Under the pieces are notes generated by a model, which searched no databases, was not told the origin of the DNA, and saw only the letters and a list, made by a program, of their open reading frames with translations. The position numbers were made by a program, and so were the translations under genes. Source: Spirochaetaceae bacterium (lineage in GTDB: Bacteria; Spirochaetota; Spirochaetia; Treponematales; Breznakiellaceae). Taken from it: a DNA stretch of 7,563 nucleotides. Location: the NCBI GenBank assembly GCA_031290405.1, contig JAITNO010000030.1, forward strand, positions 1 to 7,563, in the 5' to 3' direction. The first letter of the stretch is position 1. Every line of letters begins with the position of its first letter. Of this stretch, positions 1 through 4,627 are shown piece by piece.

Positions 1-50
1 TACGGTACGGTACGGTACGGTACGGTACGGTACGGTACGGTACGGTACGG
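1..50. repeat. TACGG pentanucleotide microsatellite, 10 copies
   Basis: Ten uninterrupted copies of TACGG begin at the first base of the window, so the tract may continue to the left. In translation it would give a five-residue repeat (TVRYG in the frame that stays open to 658). A perfect pentamer tract is prone to slippage, and each gain or loss of a unit shifts the reading frame. The gene it belongs to, if any, lies off the left edge. Confidence 0.95.
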
Positions 51-658
51 CCTTCTCATGCCCAAAAATAACACCGACTCAATCAGATAAATTCGCTTTA
101 CCGGTACTGAAAAGCCCTCGGATTGCCCGTAAGCTCAGCCTTTGGGCGGGCCGTGGTGCCGGAACGCGGTCTGCGGGCGCGTGGCGTCTTTCGCCTGCTC
201 AGCGGCGGGGGCGGCTGCAAAAACAATCACTGCAAAAAAAGAAGCTGTTTGTGCGCACGAACGGTCTCGTTGTGCAAACGAACGGTCTCGTTGTGCAAAC
301 GAGCGGTCTCGTTGTGCGAACGAGCGACTCGGTTGTGCGTACTGTCGGCTCAGTTTGGGGTACGAACGAGCCAGTTGTACTCCCGAACGAGCCAGTTTTA
401 GGTAAAACTGGGTCAGTTTTAGGTAAAACTGGGTCATTCGGGGGTACGAACGACTCAGTTTGGGGTACGAATAACTCGGTTTGGGGTACGAACGATTTAG
501 TCTGGGGTACGAACGATTCAGTCTGGGGTACGAGCGACTCAGTTTGGGGTACGAACGACTCGGTTTTAGGTAAAACTGGCTCATTCGGGGGTACGAACAA
601 ACTGTTTGGGCGCACGATTGCTTTGTTTTTAAGTCCGGGAAACCGGGTGGAAATATAG
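2..658 (+). CDS. Possible partial repeat protein, open from the left edge
   Basis: Reading from base 2, this frame has no stop until TAG at 656-658, about 218 codons. It has no ATG, GTG or TTG before the GTG at 251, so if real it starts off the left edge or at 251. Its parts are three TVRYG pentapeptides from the TACGG tract, a basic low-complexity stretch (bases 47-250), then about 18 heptads of the form WGTNDSV with variants VQTNGLV and LGKTGSV, and a short hydrophobic tail. The stop lies 22 bases before the next ATG, which fits an operon. Against it: a repeat unit of 21 bases, a multiple of three, keeps several frames open on both strands, no ribosome binding site is visible before 251, and no known family is recognised. 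It may simply be non-coding repeat DNA. Confidence 0.27.
   Translation, partial: TVRYGTVRYGTVRYGTAFSCPKITPTQSDKFALPVLKSPRIARKLSLWAGRGAGTRSAGAWRLSPAQRRGRLQKQSLQKKKLFVRTNGLVVQTNGLVVQTSGLVVRTSDSVVRTVGSVWGTNEPVVLPNEPVLGKTGSVLGKTGSFGGTNDSVWGTNNSVWGTNDLVWGTNDSVWGTSDSVWGTNDSVLGKTGSFGGTNKLFGRTIALFLSPGNRVEI
251..628. repeat. 21-bp tandem array, about 18 units in perfect register
   Basis: Units begin every 21 bases at 251, 272, 293 and so on to 608, with no insertion or deletion anywhere. Three kinds are visible: an early kind containing GTGCAAACGAACGGTCTC (units 251-335), a middle kind containing TGGGGTACGAACGACTC (356 and 440-565), and an interspersed kind containing TTTTAGGTAAAACTGGG (398, 419, 566). 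Many units carry inverted repeats: CTCGTT and AACGAG around five bases in the early kind, and CCAGTTTTA and TAAAACTGG around GG at 391-410. A 36-bp composite block at 416-451 recurs at 563-598 with one mismatch, 147 bases (seven units) apart. There are no spacers, so it is not a CRISPR array. It ends about 50 bases upstream of the 681 gene. Confidence 0.95.
633..648 (+). other. Small GAAA-tetraloop hairpin before the 681 gene
   Basis: GTCCGG and CCGGGT flank the loop GAAA, giving four Watson-Crick pairs plus two G-U pairs if transcribed. It sits between the end of the 21-bp array and the ribosome binding site at 669-675. It may be a leader hairpin, but the only promoter-like word nearby is TATAGT at 654-659, with no convincing -35 partner. 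Confidence 0.35.
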
Positions 659-680
659 TTTTAAGTTTAAGGAGAATTGT

Positions 681-1385
681 ATGTCAGAAAAGAAAGAAAA
701 ATCGGATTGGATGCCCGGAAAACGGGGAGAACAATTGGATATGGCGATCAACTGGTTCAACGTGTTGTCGGAGACGCATCCGTTGCCGGACGGGAGCGAT
801 GAGACCAACGCGGCGGCGTGGGGCGTGTCTGAGGCAATTGTGGGGGCGCTGGGCCCTCAGGTCGACGTGTGCTTCGAGCTGCTGCGGAAGGTGAAAGACC
901 CGACGACGGCGACGGCGGTTATTCGCAACCAGTGCGCGACGGCGTTTGTGCTGTTGCGGCACACGATGCGGGAGCTGCACGCTTTTTTCTACCTGCCCAC
1001 GTTCTCTGTGGCGGCGCTTGAGCGCCTGGGCTTGAGCGTCCACGACGACACGCCCACGGCGCACCCGGAGCCTGAAATCCACGTCGGCAGCGAATTCAAG
1101 CCGGTTGACTACGGCCAAGTCGAAATGACGATCTGGGTGGAGGAATCCGGCGAACGGCGCATCCCGACGAACATGAGCGGCGCGGTGCTGTTTACACAAG
1201 TGAGCGACACGCCCATCACGGAGACCTCCGAGCTGCACACGTCGGAGCTCTACACGACGCACCGTTTCGTCCTGAGCTTCCCTCAAGAGTTGCGCGGCAA
1301 GACGGTCTACTACTCCCTGCGCTGGCAAAACAAGAAGGGCAAACGCGGGCAGTGGAGTCTGATCGGGAGCTTTGTGATCCCGTGA
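681..1385 (+). CDS. Hypothetical two-domain protein, helical plus beta-sandwich-like
   Basis: A 234-residue protein with ATG at 681 and an AAGGAGA ribosome binding site at 669-675. No signal peptide or membrane segment is visible, so it is probably cytoplasmic. Residues 1-110 look helical, opening with a W-x-P-x-K motif (W10, P12, K14). Then come LGL (116-118), HD (121-122) and a proline-rich linker TPTAHPEPE (124-132). Residues 135-234 look like a beta domain ending in YYSLRWQNKKGKRGQWS (210-226), a pattern resembling the last strands of fibronectin type III-like folds. From memory, hypothetical proteins with the same plan (N-terminal W-x-P, LGL/HD linker, C-terminal YY...N..G..G.W) occur in termite-gut and other treponemes and some Bacteroidota; this could not be checked here. 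Function unknown. It follows the 21-bp array, possibly in one transcript with it. Confidence 0.85.
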   Translation: MSEKKEKSDWMPGKRGEQLDMAINWFNVLSETHPLPDGSDETNAAAWGVSEAIVGALGPQVDVCFELLRKVKDPTTATAVIRNQCATAFVLLRHTMRELHAFFYLPTFSVAALERLGLSVHDDTPTAHPEPEIHVGSEFKPVDYGQVEMTIWVEESGERRIPTNMSGAVLFTQVSDTPITETSELHTSELYTTHRFVLSFPQELRGKTVYYSLRWQNKKGKRGQWSLIGSFVIP

Positions 1386-1392
1386 GGGAATT

Positions 1393-1418
1393 GCGGATGC
1401 GGGCGGACATTCTTCCGC
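1393..1418 (+). repeat. 26-bp direct repeat, copy 1
   Basis: Starts 8 bases after the 681 gene's stop and matches 1495-1520 at 25 of 26 bases; the single difference is C at 1412 against A at 1514. It contains its own small hairpin, GCGGA and TCCGC around the six-base loop at 1408-1413. Confidence 0.9.
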
Positions 1419-1421
1419 TGG

Positions 1422-1455
1422 GGCATAAAGCGAACCGAAGGGCTCGCTTTATGCC
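1422..1455. repeat. Strong inverted repeat with 12-bp stem
   Basis: GGCATAAAGCGA (1422-1433) is perfectly complementary to TCGCTTTATGCC (1444-1455), with a 10-base loop that could add a CC/GG pair. No T-run follows in either direction, so it is not a typical terminator. It lies between the two 26-bp direct repeats. Confidence 0.9.
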
Positions 1456-1471
1456 TCGATTGGGTGTGTTG

Positions 1472-1493
1472 TATGCGAATGAAGGTTCGTATA
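1472..1493. repeat. Second inverted repeat, 8-bp stem
   Basis: TATGCGAA (1472-1479) pairs with TTCGTATA (1486-1493) through one G-U pair, around a six-base loop. It is immediately followed by the second 26-bp direct repeat. Confidence 0.75.
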
Positions 1494-1494
1494 G

Positions 1495-1520
1495 GCGGAT
1501 GCGGGCGGACATTATTCCGC
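1495..1520 (+). repeat. 26-bp direct repeat, copy 2
   Basis: Second copy of the unit at 1393-1418, 102 bases downstream. The hairpin is stronger here: GGCGGA (1504-1509) and TCCGCC (1516-1521) around CATTAT. The pair of copies and the hairpins between them look like a small non-coding intergenic element. Confidence 0.9.
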
Positions 1521-1540
1521 CAGATTTTGCTAAAACCACA

Positions 1541-1545
1541 GGAGG
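1541..1545 (+). promoter_or_regulatory. Ribosome binding site fixing the lipoprotein start
   Basis: GGAGG lies five bases before the ATG at 1551. It decides in favour of 1551 over the in-frame TTG at 1464, which would add 29 residues translated from the intergenic repeat and bury the signal peptide. Confidence 0.85.
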
Positions 1546-1550
1546 TTATT

Positions 1551-1976
1551 ATGGCAAAGAAAAGATTGTTTTTTAGAATGCTCGGCATGGCACTGGCATT
1601 CGGGTTTATGGTGGTATGTGCGTCGTGTTCAACTACCTATTGGAGCACTAAAGATACAGATAAGACCGTTATTGCATCGTATAAAACTCCTGACACACAA
1701 GCCTTTACGCGCGCACAACTATGGGTTACGACAGAATTCGAAAATGTTTCCATTGTTATAAACGACAACTCAACTGGTGTGCTCACCGGCACATATAGCA
1801 ATGGTAAATTCAGGATAGTTGTTAAGAATGGTCAGGCAACTCTTACTCTAACTTATCGGTACCCGTGGTATTATGCTGCCGATAGTCACGATGAAGCAGA
1901 GCGTTACTTTGATAAGAGAATTGAGGCAAATATGGCTAAACCGTTAAACTCATTTCAAGAATTTTTTAAGGATTAA
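1551..1976 (+). CDS. Small putative lipoprotein, function unknown
   Basis: 141 residues. Residues 1-25 form a signal peptide: MAKKRLFFR is the basic part, followed by a hydrophobic stretch (10-22), with VCAS just before Cys26. The lipobox is loose (Cys at -3, Ser at -1), which fits the relaxed lipoboxes known in spirochaetes; Cys26 is the likely lipidated residue. The mature part is about 115 residues with beta-rich segments (for example TRAQLWVTTEFENVSIVI and KFRIVVKNGQATLTLTYRY) and an acidic, aromatic C-terminal third ending in FQEFFKD. No family is recognised. Base composition is more AT-rich than its neighbours: three 60-base lines counted by eye gave about 40-47% GC, while flanking genes look clearly above 55%. 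It is probably transcribed alone, with a terminator 34 bases after the stop. Likely location is the periplasmic face of a membrane or the cell surface. Confidence 0.8.
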   Translation: MAKKRLFFRMLGMALAFGFMVVCASCSTTYWSTKDTDKTVIASYKTPDTQAFTRAQLWVTTEFENVSIVINDNSTGVLTGTYSNGKFRIVVKNGQATLTLTYRYPWYYAADSHDEAERYFDKRIEANMAKPLNSFQEFFKD

Positions 1977-2010
1977 AACGCGTCTGCGCCGTCCGTAGCG
2001 CATCGCAACA

Positions 2011-2040
2011 GGCGGCCTCCTTCGGGGGGCCGCCTTTTTT
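2011..2040 (+). terminator. Intrinsic terminator after the lipoprotein gene
   Basis: GGCGGCCTCC (2011-2020) pairs with GGGGGCCGCC (2025-2034) with one G-U pair around a TTCG loop, followed by T6. This is a textbook strong rho-independent terminator. A near-identical copy lies at 2591-2620. Confidence 0.93.
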
Positions 2041-2053
2041 GTGGACGGGGCGC

Positions 2054-2083
2054 TTGCAAAAGGCGCGGGCAGTGGGGTATGTT
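2054..2083 (+). promoter_or_regulatory. Candidate promoter of the toxin-antitoxin pair
   Basis: TTGCAA (2054-2059) and TATGTT (2078-2083) are separated by 18 bases, each matching the sigma-70 consensus at four of six positions. The predicted start of transcription falls near 2090, almost on the ATG at 2091. It sits directly after the upstream terminator, where a new promoter is required. Confidence 0.42.
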
Positions 2084-2090
2084 GCAAAGC

Positions 2091-2345
2091 ATGGAACTGG
2101 AGATTGTCTTTATTCCAGCGGCTTTTAAGCATGGGATTAGCGCAGAGAACATTCAATGGGCTTTGTCGCACCACTTGGCGGACGGGGTAATAGAGGAAGC
2201 CGATGAAAACAGGTACGTTGCCGTCGGTTTTGACAAAACCGGCAACTTGCTTGAGATTATGTATAACCATATAGATGAGCGGACCGTGAAGGTGTTCCAC
2301 GCGATGAGATGCCGTAGGCAGTTTCGCGAAGATTTAGACGCATAG
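2091..2345 (+). CDS. Putative BrnT/DUF4258-like toxin of a type II TA pair
   Basis: 84 residues from ATG 2091 (MELEIVFIP). An in-frame ATG at 2079 would add four residues but overlaps the candidate -10 box, and neither start has a clear ribosome binding site. Features recalling BrnT and related RelE-fold ribonuclease toxins are the short N-terminal strand, then KHGIS (13-17), a helix, YVAVGFDKTGNLLEIMYN (42-59) as central strands, and VKVFHAMRCRRQF (66-78), where BrnT-type proteins carry a conserved R/H-containing terminal strand and helix. The family would cleave RNA and slow growth until neutralised. The downstream gene is a likely antitoxin, nine bases away, and toxin-first order is typical of brnTA. 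Assignment is by pattern only, and other DUF4258-like small proteins are possible. Confidence 0.62.
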   Translation: MELEIVFIPAAFKHGISAENIQWALSHHLADGVIEEADENRYVAVGFDKTGNLLEIMYNHIDERTVKVFHAMRCRRQFREDLDA

Positions 2346-2354
2346 GAGAAAAAA

Positions 2355-2585
2355 ATGGCAGACATGACAGACGAAGAATATGACGCTCTGGACGAACTTT
2401 GGACGAAAACAACCCCCAAGGTGAATTTTGCGCGGCCCGGTGTTTTTGCCCGGCAGCGGATGTTGCTGGATTGTTTGGACACCGCAACCGCCCAGTACAT
2501 TCAGACCAGGGCTGAGGCAACAAAGCAAACCCCAGCCCAGGTTATCGGCATGATGGCCCGCCGCGAACTTGCCGCTACGGTGTGA
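2355..2585 (+). CDS. Putative BrnA-like ribbon-helix-helix antitoxin
   Basis: 76 residues with an AGGAG ribosome binding site (2344-2348) that overlaps the TAG stop of the toxin gene, so the pair is tightly coupled. The acidic N-terminal part (residues 1-33, MADMTDEEYDALDELW) would be the toxin-binding segment. Residues 34-73 look like a ribbon-helix-helix fold: strand RMLLDCLD (35-42), helix TATAQYIQTRAEATKQ (43-58) and helix TPAQVIGMMARRELA (59-73). A C-terminal DNA-binding part is what BrnA antitoxins have, where the complex represses its own promoter. Autoregulation at the 2054-2083 promoter is therefore expected, though no operator palindrome was recognised there. It ends six bases before a strong terminator. 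Confidence 0.65.
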   Translation: MADMTDEEYDALDELWTKTTPKVNFARPGVFARQRMLLDCLDTATAQYIQTRAEATKQTPAQVIGMMARRELAATV

Positions 2586-2590
2586 GGGCG

Positions 2591-2620
2591 GGCGGCCTCC
2601 GTCGAAGGGCCGCCTTTTTT
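2591..2620 (+). terminator. Intrinsic terminator after the TA pair
   Basis: GGCGGCC (2591-2597) pairs with GGCCGCC (2608-2614), followed by T6. It matches the terminator region at 2011-2041 at 28 of 31 aligned bases, with the changes confined to the loop. It faces the convergent livM gene, whose stop is at 2675-2677. On the - strand the hairpin has no following T-run, so it would not be a typical livM terminator. Confidence 0.9.
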
Positions 2621-2674
2621 GCGGGGGGCGGGGGAGCGCAGGGCGCCTCCGCCTTCCTCTGTTTCGGCGGGGTG

Positions 2675-3730
2675 TTATCCGGCGTTCTTCTTAAAAAACC
2701 TTTTCGGCAGTACGGCGTCGAAGAGCAGGTCCCACGAGAACTCAGCTTTTCCCATGAGGCCTTGCTGGCGGTAGATGACGACGATCATCAACAGGAGGCT
2801 GAATACGACCATGCGGAGGCCGGGAAGCCCGGACGTCTGGATAAAAACAAGGTTAAGCGGGCCGTCGAGGAAGCGGAGGGCTTCCATCGCGATGGTTACG
2901 ACGATTGCGGCGATGCAGGAGCCGGTGATGCTGCCGTTGCCGCCGAGCACAACGATGAGGAGGATGTTGTAGGTGAGGCTGAACGTGAACATTTTAGGGT
3001 CGATGGTGCTGAGGAGGTGCCCCAGCAGCGCGCCGCCGACGCCGGCGATGAAGCTCGAAACCGTAAAGCTGACGATTTTGACGCGGGCGACGTTGATGCC
3101 CATGGCCTGCGCGGCGATTTCATTGTCGCGGATTGCCTTGAGGCAGCGCCCGTAGGCTGAATTGACGAGGGCGAACATGAAGACGATGGCGAGGATGGCG
3201 ACCCCCCAGATCATCGAGGTCGACGCGTATTTGGGCAGGCCTTTGAGGCCCAGCGCGCCGTTGGTTATGGGCTGCAAGTTGGTAAGCACGACGCGGATGA
3301 TCTCGGAGAAGCCGAGCGTGGCGATGGCGAGGTAATCGTCTCGCAGTCGGAGCGCGGGCGTTCCGATGAGGAAGCCGGCGAGTCCGGCGGCGGCGCCGGA
3401 CAGGATGAGCGCGGGGATGAAGGGCATCTGGATGTTCGCCAGTGCGGGGATTATGGGCGTAAGGAAGAAGTTTATTGTTTTTTGCGCGGGGCTCATGGTG
3501 AGCAGCGCGCTTACATAGGCCCCGATGGCCATGAAGCCGGCGTGCCCCAGCGAAAAGAGTCCGGTAAAGCCGTTCAGCAGGTTCATCGACAGGGCAAGGA
3601 CGATGTAGATCCCGCAAAGGTTGAAGATTCGCAGATTGAGCGCGGGCAGCAGCTTGTCGGCAAAGGCAATGAATATCAGTATGAGGGCGCAGGCGGCGAT
3701 GTTCGGCGCAAGCCGACGGGGTGTGGGCAT
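2675..3730 (-). CDS. livM: LivM, ABC importer permease for branched-chain amino acids
   Basis: 351 residues, within the usual range for LivM permeases that lack the long N-terminal extension of the E. coli protein. It is a polytopic inner-membrane protein that forms half of the channel with LivH. Visible signatures are GFTGLFSLGHAGFMAIGAY (54-72), the TPALRLRDDYLAIATLG region (124-140), the EAA-type coupling loop GRCLKAIRDNEIAAQAMGIN (194-213) that contacts the ATPase, and GGNGSITG (263-270). The ATG is three bases after the livH stop, with GAGAAGG inside the end of livH (complement of 3739-3745) as ribosome binding site. It is the last gene of the operon here; the region beyond it is taken by the convergent TA pair, and no ATPase gene follows. 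Substrate may be branched-chain amino acids or another HAAT-family ligand such as an amide or urea. Confidence 0.95.
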   Translation of the reverse strand: MPTPRRLAPNIAACALILIFIAFADKLLPALNLRIFNLCGIYIVLALSMNLLNGFTGLFSLGHAGFMAIGAYVSALLTMSPAQKTINFFLTPIIPALANIQMPFIPALILSGAAAGLAGFLIGTPALRLRDDYLAIATLGFSEIIRVVLTNLQPITNGALGLKGLPKYASTSMIWGVAILAIVFMFALVNSAYGRCLKAIRDNEIAAQAMGINVARVKIVSFTVSSFIAGVGGALLGHLLSTIDPKMFTFSLTYNILLIVVLGGNGSITGSCIAAIVVTIAMEALRFLDGPLNLVFIQTSGLPGLRMVVFSLLLMIVVIYRQQGLMGKAEFSWDLLFDAVLPKRFFKKNAG

Positions 3731-3733
3731 CGG

Positions 3734-4627
3734 CTATACCTTCTCGACCTGGTTTTTCCCCAGGAGGCCCGACGGTTTGACCATCAGCACGACGATGAGG
3801 AGGACGAAGGCGAAGGCGTCGCGGTAGCCGGTGAGGGTGGGAAGGAAGGTAACGACCATGATCTCGATGAAGCCGAGCAGCAGGCCGCCGAGCACCGCGC
3901 CGGCGATGTTGCCGATGCCGCCGACGACGGCGGCGATGAAGCACTTGAGGCCGGGTATCATGCCCATCGTGGGGTTGAGTTGGGGGTACTTTATCGCCCA
4001 CATAAAGCCGCCGATTGCCGCCAGCGCCGAGCCCGCGCCAAACGTAAACGACACTATCTTATTAACGTCTATTGCCATCAGACGGGCGGCGGCGAGGTCT
4101 GTGGAGACTGCCCGCATGGCCATGCCGGTCCGGGTTTTATGCACAATGAAGAGCAAAACGGCGAGCAACGCCGCCGTAAGCAGGGGAATGACGAGGCTTA
4201 CCGTAACAACCGAAACGGAGCCCAGGTGGACAACCGTGTCCAGAAACGCCGGTGAGGGAAAGCCCTTGTTCTGCCCGCCGAAGATGACGGTGGCGAGGTT
4301 TTCCATCAGGAATGACGCGCCGATGGCGCTTATCATTATCGAGATTTTAGGGCTCCGCCGCAGCGGCTTGTAGGCGATGCGCTCCAGAGCCACGCCAAAG
4401 ACGCCGGTTAAACCGAGCGCAACGGCGAAGCCCGCCCACCAGGGCATAAAAAACACCGTAACGGCGTAAAACGCGAGGTAGGCTCCAAGCATGAAAACAT
4501 CGCCATGCGCAAAGTTGATGAGCCTTAAGATGCCGTACACCATCGTATAACCGATGGCTATCAGCGCATACAGGCTCCCCAACGAAAGCGCGTTGGTGAT
4601 GTTTTGCAGAAAGAGGTCTCTGGTCAC
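3734..4627 (-). CDS. livH: LivH, ABC importer permease for branched-chain amino acids
   Basis: 297 residues, the normal LivH size. Family signatures are NALSLGSLYALIAIGYTMVY (12-31), NFAHGDVFMLGAY (38-50), ERIAYKPLR (82-90), the EAA-type loop TGMAMRAVSTDLAAARLMA (167-185), GGIGNIAGAVLGG (236-248) and the terminal VKPSGLLG (283-290). It is an inner-membrane channel half that pairs with LivM. The start is GTG at 4627-4625, overlapping the livJ TGA in the shared four bases GTGA; no strong ribosome binding site is visible, so its translation is probably coupled to livJ. The start is supported by alignment of the first residues with the family's short N-terminal helix before LGSLYALIA. Confidence 0.95.
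   Translation of the reverse strand: MTRDLFLQNITNALSLGSLYALIAIGYTMVYGILRLINFAHGDVFMLGAYLAFYAVTVFFMPWWAGFAVALGLTGVFGVALERIAYKPLRRSPKISIMISAIGASFLMENLATVIFGGQNKGFPSPAFLDTVVHLGSVSVVTVSLVIPLLTAALLAVLLFIVHKTRTGMAMRAVSTDLAAARLMAIDVNKIVSFTFGAGSALAAIGGFMWAIKYPQLNPTMGMIPGLKCFIAAVVGGIGNIAGAVLGGLLLGFIEIMVVTFLPTLTGYRDAFAFVLLIVVLMVKPSGLLGKNQVEKV

Noticed and set aside
135..615. Long antisense open frames through the 21-bp array (SRSYPKL-type and PQTESFV-type heptads)
   Set aside because: A repeat of 21 bases lacking stops keeps frames open on both strands. The starts have no ribosome binding site, and the antisense products would overlap the better-supported rightward layout. Antisense coding in the PQTESFV frame cannot be fully excluded, so it is raised in the findings.
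251..628. CRISPR array
   Set aside because: Units are contiguous 21-mers with no spacers, they drift in sequence, and no cas gene is in the window.
654..659. Promoter -10 box TATAGT for the 681 gene
   Set aside because: No acceptable -35 sequence 16-18 bases upstream, and it overlaps the stop of the long open frame; too weak to list as a promoter.
684..1328. Antisense open frame across the 681 gene
   Set aside because: Arginine-rich shadow of a GC-rich gene with no start signals; the + strand frame has a ribosome binding site and protein-like composition.
1422..1455. Terminator of the 681 gene
   Set aside because: The stem is strong but no T-run follows it on either strand; it fits better as part of the intergenic repeat element.
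2649..2670. Leftward terminator for livM from CCGCC/GGCGG
   Set aside because: Only a five-base stem, a 12-base loop and no T-run in the leftward direction.
2582..3160. Rightward open frame opposite livM
   Set aside because: It runs through the TA terminator and is the antisense shadow of a clear LivM sequence.
3482..4255. Rightward open frame opposite livH and livM
   Set aside because: Low-complexity acidic/basic shadow translation spanning two well-supported genes on the other strand.
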